A stretch of 33,884 nt of DNA from JAPEKQ01 sp964597945 (lineage in GTDB: Bacteria; Joyebacterota; Joyebacteria; Joyebacterales; Joyebacteraceae): NCBI GenBank assembly GCA_964597945.1, contig CAZRAD010000009.1, positions 1 through 33,884 of the forward strand, written 5' to 3'. Positions 26,601 to 33,868 of the stretch are shown here, in pieces; the stretch's first letter is position 1, and each line of letters begins with the position of its first letter. The notes under the pieces are model-generated. The model made no database searches, had not been told where the DNA came from, and saw only the letters and a program-made list of their open reading frames with translations. The translations under genes were made by a program, and so were the position numbers.

Positions 26601-27167
26601 ATGACGGAGGCGCTCAGACAGCAGATGGGTGAGCAGGGGAGCATGTCACATCAGGAGCAGCTTGCACGGATGCGCGCGGAGCAGGAGCGGCTGATGGAGC
26701 AGGCACAGCGTCTGGCCGAGGAGTTCGGGAACCGTTCGGAGGTTCTGGGGCGCCTCGACGACACGGTCGAAGAGATGGAGGGCACGCTGGCTGAGATGGA
26801 GGAGCATGGCGCGTCGCAGGAAGCCGTCGATCGCCAGAAGCGCATCCTCTCGCGGCTCCTCGATGCGCAGCGCTCGCTCCGACGACGCGACTACACGCGG
26901 GAGCGCCGGTCGAGCGTCGGCGAAGCGTACCGCCGGAGCTCACCCGACGCGCTCACCGACGACATCACCCGGGCGCGGCGCGAACTTCGCGAGGATCTGT
27001 TGCGTGCGATGCAGCGTGAGTACCCGGCCGAGTACCGCGAACTCATCCGCGCGTACTTCGAGAGTCTCGCCCGCGATATGGAGGATGACTCGAGCGACGG
27101 TCTTGAAGGCACCAGCGCGCCCGATGCGACGGAAGATGGTGGTGGGAGCGAAGGGGGTGGTGAATGA
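23691..27167 (+). CDS. DUF4175-family large membrane protein with coiled coils
   Basis: 1158 residues. The N-terminus has two membrane segments close together (about residues 24-75) and a third at about 155-178, the DUF4175 arrangement. RIERGYPELGESLESATEL between them is typical of the family. A periplasmic region of beta-sandwich character (about 200-510) follows, then a long helical part (about 525-1100) extremely rich in E, Q, M, R and L that should form coiled coils, for example QMTFTQDDYLRRLEQTLNLL. The tail is Gly/Ser/Asp-rich. Family members often sit with DUF4159 and TPR genes, as here. Function unknown; a scaffold across the periplasm is an inference. The stop overlaps the next start (ATGA at 27164). 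Confidence 0.85.
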   Translation: MNRAPEQGHAELLRRIHTVGRQWRMRAVTAGLLHVLVVVLGGSLLLLLLESFLPIPPLLRMILMLVLLGVVAYALITRVARPVVRRIDPVAIAARIERGYPELGESLESATELWAKRGSGRQGYSVDLIDGLIVRTVEQIAGLDLGSAERSRGLGRSGVALLVLVAVGAAGFFAMGQRLGPALDRLRQPLDRETRPGVALIVYPGDVTVVAGDDLEVEAQLVLMPGAVYAAPALIVDRGGEVPVTRAMQETERTLVEPDGDGAEVASHLETIHDIRAPLSYSVALAGGASLSFDVAVIDPPFITGLDVELAFPSYSGLVPRRSTDTGGDVTALPGTSVSVTLSASKPLESARLGLVSGADIEMERLGPDTFTGRFTVSGDDAYSIHVIDTDGLANATPPTYTIAAIRDERPLVRIVEPGEDRDVPREMMLPLSISGIDDYGVTRIDIRYSLEGSAEEVVSTLQRYGSRGQREVVLETVWDLSETGLLPGVMLVYYAEVFDGDLVNGPKSSRSESYLLRFPSMAELYSDAVGEQDEIIDDLDELMEEQEEVRKEFDELEEEVRSDPELDWQDEERVEQALERQEQVAEQVSEMAERMADLGDQMSETDRVTLETLEKVDQITELLDEVATDEMRRLLEQIREAMREVSPEQMSSAMEQMTFTQDDYLRRLEQTLNLLKRAKAEQSLADVADRAEDLAERQEQMARESMGMESPDAEQSAEMAGAQQDMTAELEQLKRDLEKAIAEMQEVDPEAAAEMQQALDQLQQSETSQKMQDAAQKLGEMKPQEAAAQCESASSDLKSLFSRLSNCKGSMACSLQARDREATLRAIDELLAVSVEQEEILEVVSDRPGLARSELVLLVAKQTDLAESLAHIAERLFRVSNDSFEIDPATYRKISMVRGDMVRAAQHLAAESARAAEANVQAALERVNGLIVELLTSNQSSSSSGGSGALQQMMQQLTQMAEQQAQLNQMTEALRQQMGEQGSMSHQEQLARMRAEQERLMEQAQRLAEEFGNRSEVLGRLDDTVEEMEGTLAEMEEHGASQEAVDRQKRILSRLLDAQRSLRRRDYTRERRSSVGEAYRRSSPDALTDDITRARRELREDLLRAMQREYPAEYRELIRAYFESLARDMEDDSSDGLEGTSAPDATEDGGGSEGGGE

Positions 27168-29056
27168 CGCGGAGCCGACAGAGCATCTCATCACGATCGG
27201 CAATCCGCCGGGTGGTCGCTGCCGCGATCCCGGCGCTGGTGGCCGGCACGCTTGTGCTGCTCCTGTCACTGGCGCCTGTGACGCCTCCTGCGTCGGCGCG
27301 GGAGATCCACGAGGACGAGACCATCGCGACGCGGATCACCGATGTCCGGCGGGCGCTCGCGCTCGAGGAGTATGAACGGGCCATCGGTCTGGCCGAGGAG
27401 CTCTTCGCCGAGTACCCTGAGGATCTTGCGGTCTTCTGGGCGCTGGCGCGAACCTACGCACAGGCCGGCCGAGACCGCGACGATCTCATCCCTCTGTTGA
27501 CAGACTATCTGACGAGGAACCCGGGTGATCGGCGCGCGACGATGGAGCTTGGCTCCGCGCTGGCGCGGGAGGGTCGGGCCGACGAGGCTCACGCGATGTG
27601 GATCGAACCGATGCGGGAGCGGGAGGTGGATCTTGGTGGCTACTCCGAGGTCGGGTCGCTCGAGGTTCGACACCGCATGTTCGAGTACGCCATCGAGACG
27701 TACCTCGAGGGACGCGCGCGCGCGAGGCAGGACCACCTGTTCAGTCAGGAGCTCGCCCGGGCGTACGCCGCCACCGGGCAGAACGAAGAGGTGATCGCCG
27801 AGTGTCTCAACGCCGTGATCGCGAACCCCGGGATGGTCCAGTGGGGGATGAACATGGTTGAGGGCGTCCTCGAGACGAGCGGCGACCGGGCCCTCGTCGA
27901 GCGCTGGGCGACGTCCATCGCCGGGCGCGAGAACGCGCGACCGCAGGAGCTCAGCTTCGCGGGCAGCCTCTACGCGCTCGTGGGCAGGATGGACGAGGCG
28001 CTCGAGGCGCACACGCTCTCCGACCAGCTCGGCGGCAGGCGCGGCATGGAACTGCTCGAGTACGCCAGGCTGGTCCGCGACCGCGGCATGCTTGCCGAGG
28101 CCGAGCGCGCGCTTGCCGTGCTCTTCGAACTCTACCCGGCCGGCGCAGCGGCCGCCGCCGCAGGGAGTGAGCGCGCGGGCATCCTCGTCGAACTGGGCGA
28201 CCCGGTCGGCGCCGTGTCTGAACTCAAGCGGTTGGCCGGCGTGTTCGCGGGTCGACCCGACAGCTACGCGGCGCTCATCGAGGCCGCCGAGATCGAGCTC
28301 CACGAGCTCGACGACCCCGCTGCGGCACTGACGACGCTCGAGGCGTTCCGGATCAATACGGGAGGGATCGCGCGGCCCACACTCCACAGGGCCGGACTGG
28401 TCGAGGTCGATGCCAGACTGGCGCGTGACGAACTCGATCTTGCCTACCGGAAGGCGGGCGCGATCGTCGCCGGAGGAGCCGAGGACGAGACCGCCGAGCG
28501 GGCGCGCTACGTCATGGGGCTGGTGTCGTTCCTCCGAGGAGAGCATGCGGCGGCGGTCACAGAGCTTCGCGAGATGGTCGAGAGTTTCGTAGGCGGGCGG
28601 CTCGCGAACGACGCCATCCGACTGATGCTCATCGTCTCGGATGCGATGGAGAGCGGCGATGAGGAGCAGGCCTCCCTCTATGCATCCGCGCTCAAAGCCG
28701 AGGTCACCGGCGACATCCGGACGGCGACGGAGATCCTCGACACCGTGGCGACGCGGTTCGCGGGGATGACGGTTGCCTCGGAGGCGCTTCTACGGCTCGG
28801 GTCGCTCACCGAGGCACGTGGCGAACTCCGTGAGGCGCTGGATGTCTACGCGCGCGCGCTGGGGGAGAGCGAGTCGATCGCCGTGAAGGCCGAGGCGCGG
28901 CTGCGGCGCGGCAGAATCATGAAAACCATGCGGGGACGCGAGGACGATGCCATACGGGAGTTCGGGGCGTTGCTGGAAGAGCTCCCACCGAACCATCTCT
29001 CCGGTGAGGCGCGACGCGAACTCGAGTCGCTGAGGCGGAAAGGGGCAAGCGAATGA
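27164..29056 (+). CDS. Exported TPR-repeat protein
   Basis: 630 residues, starting in an ATGA overlap with the DUF4175 stop. A basic N-terminus and hydrophobic segment (about residues 17-45, ending PPASAREI) look like a signal peptide. The rest is helical with recognisable tetratricopeptide units, for example EEYERAIGLAEELFAEYPED and AVFWALARTYAQAGRDRDD near the start, and ELREALDVYARALGESESI and DAIREFGALLEELPPNHLSG at the end. There is no enzymatic motif. It probably acts as a periplasmic adaptor for partners in the same operon. Its stop overlaps the next start (ATGA at 29053). Confidence 0.82.
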   Translation: MTRSRQSISSRSAIRRVVAAAIPALVAGTLVLLLSLAPVTPPASAREIHEDETIATRITDVRRALALEEYERAIGLAEELFAEYPEDLAVFWALARTYAQAGRDRDDLIPLLTDYLTRNPGDRRATMELGSALAREGRADEAHAMWIEPMREREVDLGGYSEVGSLEVRHRMFEYAIETYLEGRARARQDHLFSQELARAYAATGQNEEVIAECLNAVIANPGMVQWGMNMVEGVLETSGDRALVERWATSIAGRENARPQELSFAGSLYALVGRMDEALEAHTLSDQLGGRRGMELLEYARLVRDRGMLAEAERALAVLFELYPAGAAAAAAGSERAGILVELGDPVGAVSELKRLAGVFAGRPDSYAALIEAAEIELHELDDPAAALTTLEAFRINTGGIARPTLHRAGLVEVDARLARDELDLAYRKAGAIVAGGAEDETAERARYVMGLVSFLRGEHAAAVTELREMVESFVGGRLANDAIRLMLIVSDAMESGDEEQASLYASALKAEVTGDIRTATEILDTVATRFAGMTVASEALLRLGSLTEARGELREALDVYARALGESESIAVKAEARLRRGRIMKTMRGREDDAIREFGALLEELPPNHLSGEARRELESLRRKGASE

Positions 29057-30429
29057 GGATGACTCCGACGAGTAACGTTGCCAGGAGAGCCGCCCACAGC
29101 ACGCGGCGACCGACACCGACTGGCCTCACACCGCCCGCTCTCACGTCGTCGTTCATCAGTTCATCGTTCATTCTGATGCCGTTCATCACGCTTCTGCTCA
29201 CCGTGGCAATGGTCGCCGGGGCGGCGGCGTCCACACTCGTCCCGATGGACCTGACGCAGACCGATCATCTCAAGGCGTACGGTGTTGCGTACTGGGCGAT
29301 CGAGAAGGGCTACCGCGTCGAGTGGCTTCTTAACTACCGAGGCGGTTCGTTCCACATTCTCGACGGCGGGACCGATGTAGAGAGCGAGTGCCACTACCGC
29401 GGCGTGCTCTTTGAACCGACCGGTGGCGCGGCGCTCCAGTCGATCTACACAACGATCGAGTCCGAGAACATGGAGGTCGTGCTTCTTGAGAAGGCGCCGG
29501 CCGTCGCGCTCTACGCTCCCGACATCAACATCCAGCAGTGGGACGACGCGGTGATGCTCGCGCTCGACTACGCCGAGATCCCCTACACCGTCATCTGGGA
29601 CCGCGAGGTCCAGGCCGGAGACCTCGCCGACTACGACTGGGTCCATCTGCACCACGAGGATTTCACAGGGCAGTTCGGCAAATTCTACGGGAGCTACCGG
29701 AACGCGGAGTGGTACAAGCAGCGGCAGGCCGACTTCGAGCGTCTGGCGGCCGAGGCGGGGTTCCCGTCGGTCGCGGCCCACAAGAGTGCGACCGCGCAGG
29801 AGATCCGTGAGTACGTGGGCCGCGGCGGATTCCTCTTCGCCATGTGCTCGGCGACCGACAGCTACGATATCGCCATCAGCGCCATGGGCGTCGATATCGT
29901 CGCCGAACCGTTCGATGGCGACCCGCCGGAGCCCGGATACCAGGAGCGGCTCGACTTCTCGCGGTGCCTCGCGTTCACCGACTTCGAGCTGTTCACGAGT
30001 CCCATGGTCTACGAGTTCTCGGACATCGACATGACCGAGGAGGTCAAGACGCGATCGGAGGAGACGGACTACTTCACGTTGTTCGATTTCGCGGCGAAGT
30101 ACGATCCGGTCCCCGCGATGCTCACGCAGTGCCACGTCGACATCGTGAAGGGCTTCATGGGACAGACGACGAGCTTCCGACGCAGCCTCGTGAAGCGGCA
30201 CGTACAGATCCTCGGAGACTATCCCGGGCGCGACGAGGTGAAGTACATCCACGGCAACTTCGGCCGCGGCACCTTCACATTTCTCGGCGGGCACGATCCC
30301 GAGGACTACCGCCACATCGTCGGTGACCCGCCGACCATCCTCTCCATACATAAGAACTCACCCGGGTTTCGTCTTATTCTGAACAACGTCCTGTTCCCGG
30401 CCGCAAAGAAGAAGGAGCGCAAGACGTGA
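29053..30429 (+). CDS. Exported protein of the family annotated 'asparagine synthetase B' in Bacteroidetes
   Basis: 458 residues, coupled to the TPR gene by an ATGA overlap. A Thr/Ser/Arg-rich leader precedes a hydrophobic signal (MPFITLLLTVAMVAGAAAS, about residues 42-60). ATG 29176 is an alternative start. The mature part begins LVPMDLTQTDHLKAYGVAYW, then WLLNYRGGSFHI. I recall this pattern from Bacteroidetes proteins automatically named asparagine synthetase B. It has none of the ATP-pyrophosphatase (SGGxDS) or N-terminal Cys2 features of true AsnB, so that name is misleading. A segment REYVGRGGFLFAMCSATDSYD resembles the nucleophile elbow of class I amidotransferase/ThuA-like folds, with a possible catalytic cysteine. 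Substrate unknown. Confidence 0.7.
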   Translation: MRMTPTSNVARRAAHSTRRPTPTGLTPPALTSSFISSSFILMPFITLLLTVAMVAGAAASTLVPMDLTQTDHLKAYGVAYWAIEKGYRVEWLLNYRGGSFHILDGGTDVESECHYRGVLFEPTGGAALQSIYTTIESENMEVVLLEKAPAVALYAPDINIQQWDDAVMLALDYAEIPYTVIWDREVQAGDLADYDWVHLHHEDFTGQFGKFYGSYRNAEWYKQRQADFERLAAEAGFPSVAAHKSATAQEIREYVGRGGFLFAMCSATDSYDIAISAMGVDIVAEPFDGDPPEPGYQERLDFSRCLAFTDFELFTSPMVYEFSDIDMTEEVKTRSEETDYFTLFDFAAKYDPVPAMLTQCHVDIVKGFMGQTTSFRRSLVKRHVQILGDYPGRDEVKYIHGNFGRGTFTFLGGHDPEDYRHIVGDPPTILSIHKNSPGFRLILNNVLFPAAKKKERKT

Positions 30430-31532
30430 TACCAGTCATCCAGCGAGGGAAGGCACTGATCGTCGCTGCGGCGCTCGGATTCGTCATGGTGTCGTGCGGG
30501 GAACTCGTCGATACCGCTCACTTCCGCTCCGATGAGGCTCGCACCGGAGCGTACCCGAACGGCGGGACGCCGACACTGGCGGAGCCGCTCTTCACGTATG
30601 ATGCCGGGGCACCGATCTACTCATCACCCGTCGTCGCGAGCGGCCGCGTCGTCTTCGGAACGGCCGCCGGGGAGATTCTGTCCCTCGATGCGCGGACCGG
30701 CGAGCGTCTGTGGTCGTTCCAGACGCGCGGGCGGGTCAACTCCTCGGCCGCCATCGGAGGTGATACGGTATTCGTCGGCTCCTCTGACGGAAACGTATAC
30801 GCGCTCGACGAGATGACCGGTCGATCGAACTGGCGGAAGCGCGTCGGCGCCCCTGTCAGCTCGTCCCCGCTGTTGTCGGACGGAATCGTCTACGTGGGCG
30901 GGACCGACGGAATGCTCCACGCTCTGAGTGCGGATTCCGGCGAGACGGTCTGGGATCGGCAGGTAGGCAACGCCGTGAGCTCATCTCCCGCGACGGCCAA
31001 CGGGATGCTGTGCGTCGGGACGTGGGACGGGATGCTCGTCGCGCTCGATGCGTCGGACGGAGAGGAGATCTGGACGGTCGAGGTGGATGATGCGGTCGTC
31101 GCGACACCCGCGATAAGCGACAGCTTCATCTACTTCGGGAGTCAGGACCAGAACCTCTACGCCGTCTATCTCGATAGCGGCGGCTACGTGGGTCAGATTC
31201 CGGTCGACGGACCCGTGAGTGCATCACCCGCGGTCACAGATGATCGAATCTACTTCGCGAGCTGGGACCACGCCGTCTATTCGGTCGATCCCGGTTCCGG
31301 CGAGTTCAACTGGATCTTCCTGACCGGCGATGCCGTGCAGTCATCACCCTGCGTCTCCGGCGGGCGCGTCTATGTAGGGAGTGGTGACAGGTACATCTAC
31401 TCGATCGACGCGGAGACCGGTGAGGAGGTCGCGCGGTTCGAGACGGGTGGACGAATCAACGGTTCACCCTGCGTCTGGCGGAACACGCTGTACATCGGCA
31501 GCGAGGACGGAACGCTGTACGCGCTCCGGTAG
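30426..31532 (+). CDS. Lipoprotein with eight PQQ-like beta-propeller repeats
   Basis: 368 residues from a GTG in a GTGA overlap with the previous gene. A signal sequence ends in MVSC (about residues 21-24), a plausible lipobox. The rest is eight repeats of about 40 residues, each with a (S/A)SP-x(5-8)-V/IYxGsxDGxxYALDxxTGExxW pattern. The turns APIYSSP, RVNSSA, PVSSSP, AVSSSP, VVATP, PVSASP, AVQSSP and RINGSP mark the blades, and the last repeat ends at the last residue (LYALR). It resembles BamB and PQQ-dehydrogenase propellers but has no catalytic dehydrogenase residues, so a protein-binding scaffold at the membrane is more likely than an enzyme. Confidence 0.88.
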   Translation: MIPVIQRGKALIVAAALGFVMVSCGELVDTAHFRSDEARTGAYPNGGTPTLAEPLFTYDAGAPIYSSPVVASGRVVFGTAAGEILSLDARTGERLWSFQTRGRVNSSAAIGGDTVFVGSSDGNVYALDEMTGRSNWRKRVGAPVSSSPLLSDGIVYVGGTDGMLHALSADSGETVWDRQVGNAVSSSPATANGMLCVGTWDGMLVALDASDGEEIWTVEVDDAVVATPAISDSFIYFGSQDQNLYAVYLDSGGYVGQIPVDGPVSASPAVTDDRIYFASWDHAVYSVDPGSGEFNWIFLTGDAVQSSPCVSGGRVYVGSGDRYIYSIDAETGEEVARFETGGRINGSPCVWRNTLYIGSEDGTLYALR

Positions 31533-31539
31533 CCGGTGA

Positions 31540-31584
31540 GGGCGTTCGCGCCCGGCGAATCGCGGATCCCCCGGGATCTTGTCT
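31540..31584 (+). terminator. Tandem hairpins ending the DUF4159-propeller operon
   Basis: Eight bases after the stop, GGGCG-TTCG-CGCCC (31540-31553) is a perfect stem with the very stable UUCG tetraloop. A second stem, GGATCC-CCCG-GGATCT (31564-31579, closing pair G-U), is followed by TGTCT. There is no long T run, but position and stability support transcript-end formation. Confidence 0.6.
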
Positions 31585-31670
31585 CACACTGAGCGACGGC
31601 TGCTTCCCTGCCGCAAACAAGATGGAACGGAGGACGCAGCGAGGGTGTACAATCGGGCCAACGGTGTTGG

Positions 31671-31997
31671 ATGTGTTCACCGGGGCACGAGAGCGGCGCC
31701 ATCCCGCTAATCTGCGGGGACACCATCTACGGAGACAACACCGGCGCGCCATCCGTCGTTTCCGACTACGGTTGCGACTGCTGGTCGGCGGACGGCCCCG
31801 AGGTCGTCTACGAGTTCACGGTCTCCGGCGGCTGGTCGACCTTCTCGGCTGTGCTGCTCACCGCGGATCCTGATGTTGATCTGTATCTTCTTGACAGCTG
31901 CAACGAGGGCGACTGCATCGACTGCGGCGACAGCCCCGTATACGAGGCGGACCTCGCCCCGATGCCACCGCACGCCGATGTTGCCGCGCGCCGGTGA
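31671..31997 (+). pseudogene. Remnant of a secreted 'CGDTxxGDT'-type domain protein
   Basis: The frame encodes SGAIPLICGDTIYGDNTGAP, then GPEVVYEFTVSGGWSTFSAVL, DPDVDLYLLDSCNEGDCIDCGD, a pattern I know from long secreted proteins of FCB-type bacteria with PPC-like beta-sandwich domains. Here only about 85 residues remain. The frame is open from 31593, but there is no signal peptide, no ribosome site and no promoter. The C-terminal half is missing: the frame stops at 31997, 22 bases before the end of the convergent gene. I read it as a truncated leftover. It lies in the 487-base gap between 31532 and 32020, which otherwise holds only the hairpins listed. A small intact gene is possible but unlikely. 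Confidence 0.55.
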
Positions 31998-32019
31998 CCG
32001 TCGCCGGGTCGAGCCGCGT

Positions 32020-33678
32020 CTACGCCTCCGGGACCCACGTCAGCAGCAGTTCGATCTCGGCCTGGAAATCGGCTTCGTCGCCCTCGCTGAATCCGACGTG
32101 GCGGTACATCAGTCGACCCTGGTGGTCGATGATCGCCGTCGTCGGGATGCCGCGTACGCCGTACGCGTCGAACGTATCACCACACATGAAGAACGTCTCG
32201 TACGTCACACCGGAGTCGGTGAGTACCTGTCGTGCCGCGTCGCTTTCCTCGCTCGACGTGATAGAGATGAACCTGACCGGCATGTCCTCGAAGGTGGCGC
32301 TGAGCTCTGCGAGGCGTGGCAACTCCACGCGGCAGGGTCCTCAGCCGGCCCCCCAGAAGTTGAGAACGAGAATCATGCCCTCGCAGTCGGCAAGATCAAC
32401 GGTCGAGCCGTCGGCACCACTGAGTGTGAAGTCCGGCGCGTTCTGGACCCCTCCGTAGCGGTACTGCGTCACGATCGCATCGAGCGAGGCGGTGTCGCCG
32501 GCGCGCGCGACCCACTCCATCAGCACGTCGCCGCCGTTCTCCGTGGGGTTCGGCGAGCGCGCGACGATGGGCGCGAGAAGCTCGACGGCGCCCTCGGCGT
32601 CGTCGGAGGCATTGTAGATCTCGAGCAGATGCGTGACCATCACATCGTCAAGCCCCGGGCTGCCGGGTGTGATGGCGATGGCCCGGAGGATCGCGGACTT
32701 CGCCGCGTCGTAGTCGCCGAGCCTGTAGTGCGCCCAGCCGATGCTGTCGAGCACATTGGCGCTGTCGCTGGCAGAGGTCGCGAAGACCAGCGACTGCTGG
32801 CAGATCGACAGTCCGAGTTCCGGATCGAGACCGGTGTCGGCGAGCCCGTACCCCACAGTGTTCAGACTCGTTCCGTCACCGTGCTCGGCCATCAGCTCCG
32901 CCATGGCGTACGCGGATGGCATGGCCGCCTCGCCGTCCTCGTTGCGCAGGCGCATGAACCGATGGTAGTGAAGCGCGTACTCGTGGCCGGGGCCGGGTGA
33001 GGTCGCCAGAAGTGAGTCGATGAACGCGACCTCGGTTCCCTCGCCGCGGAGCAGCATGACCTCGCCGAGCATCGGGCGGTACGCGTTTATGAGCACCGGC
33101 TTGAACCACTCGGGGACGTCGCCCTCGAGTCCGAGACCGGCTTCGGCGAGTTCCAGAGTGAGACCCGTGTCGGGGAAGGGGGTCGGCCAGCGGTCCGTGA
33201 GCGCCGGATGAACGGCGCTTCGGATATAGGATGCGCCGAGCAGATGCTGCGCCGTGCCGTCGCCGCGGTCGAGGATCTCACGCGCGATGGTGTCGGCCTT
33301 CTCGACCAGAGCCGGCGACTCGCCGTAGTAGAGATTCACGAGCACCAGGTAGTGTTGCTCGGCCAGAAGCGGCGTGATGAGCTGGTCCGGAACGCCTCCT
33401 TCGAGCATCTTGTCGATGTAGCTCGCCATGTCCACATCGTCGCCGAGCTCGCCTATGGACTCCGTGATGGCGGCCGCCGCCTGGTCAACGTAGGCCTGCT
33501 CGAGATCCGGATGGTCGGCGGCGAACGCGAGGACGGCTTCGATCCGCCCCGTCGGCTCCTCGATCGCCGCGAACGCCTCGATCTGCTCCTCGATGCGCCC
33601 CTCCTGGAACTTCGCGAAGCCCCAGATGATGATGGCGCCGGCGATGGCGACCAGAACAATGAAGATACCTCTTCTCAT
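32020..33678 (-). CDS. Membrane-anchored TPR-thioredoxin selenoprotein (in-frame UGA = Sec446)
   Basis: Read through the UGA at 32343-32341, this is one 552-residue protein. ATG 33678 has GAGGAG upstream. A basic start and one membrane segment (residues 3-23, RGIFIVLVAIAGAIIIWGF) anchor it with the rest in the periplasm. Residues about 30-400 are helical repeats of TPR type (for example DSIGWAHYRLGDYDAAKSAI). From about 415 a TlpA/ResA-like thioredoxin domain begins (APDFTLSGADGSTVDLADC, MILVLNFWGAG), then the UGA, then GPCRVELPRL, VRFISITSSEESD and the cis-proline motif GIPTTAIID. UGA stands exactly at the first, nucleophilic cysteine of the CGPC motif, giving U-G-P-C (Sec446, Cys449), and a SECIS-like hairpin follows. 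Conventional callers would split it into 32341-33678 and 32020-32328. A sequencing error (TGC to TGA) is the main alternative. Confidence 0.82.
32307..32335 (-). promoter_or_regulatory. Predicted bacterial SECIS element
   Basis: On the minus-strand RNA, GCGUGG (32330-32325) pairs perfectly with CCACGC (32319-32314) around the loop AGUUG. A lower stem CUGC/GCAG (32335-32332 with 32310-32307) extends it past a small internal loop. The apical loop starts 16 bases after the UGA and has G-U at its second and third positions, matching what SelB-recognised bacterial SECIS hairpins show. The 3' arm uses the codons TTG, CCA and GCA, which look uncommon for Leu, Pro and Ala in this window, consistent with selection on structure. 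Confidence 0.75.
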
Positions 33679-33795
33679 GGACTCTCCTCGGTGGCGCGGG
33701 GCCGTCTGAGGGCCTCCGCGCGAAGCTCTCTCGTTCGTCCAGCGCAGGTCGCACAGGAGCTGGGGCGACACGCACGGGTCCGATGACCGGGGTCC

Positions 33796-33823
33796 AGTAT
33801 ACGGCTTGCCGGTTGACTTTCAC
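33796..33823 (-). promoter_or_regulatory. Candidate promoter for the selenoprotein gene
   Basis: On the minus strand, GTGAAA (33823-33818), a 16-base spacer and TATACT (33801-33796). The -10 is excellent and the -35 moderate. The leader to ATG 33678 would be about 110 bases. It overlaps a promoter facing the other way. Confidence 0.5.
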
Positions 33824-33841
33824 AGAGTATTCACGTAGGCT
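33813..33841 (+). promoter_or_regulatory. Candidate promoter facing the right edge
   Basis: TTGACT (33813-33818), a 17-base spacer and TAGGCT (33836-33841). The -35 is strong and the -10 keeps the T, A and final T. It would drive the gene that starts near 33869. Confidence 0.5.
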
Positions 33842-33868
33842 ATCTTGCCTAGACATGGGGAGATGCGG

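Noticed and set aside
31995..31997. The UGA ending the secreted-domain remnant as another Sec codon
   Set aside because: Beyond it the + strand is the antisense of the selenoprotein gene, and the translated continuation shows no family pattern.
32341..32343. The UGA as a real stop, a frameshift or a pseudogene lesion
   Set aside because: The frame is unchanged on both sides, the motif alignment is exact, no other stop occurs in 552 codons, and a SECIS-like hairpin follows. A base-call error remains possible.
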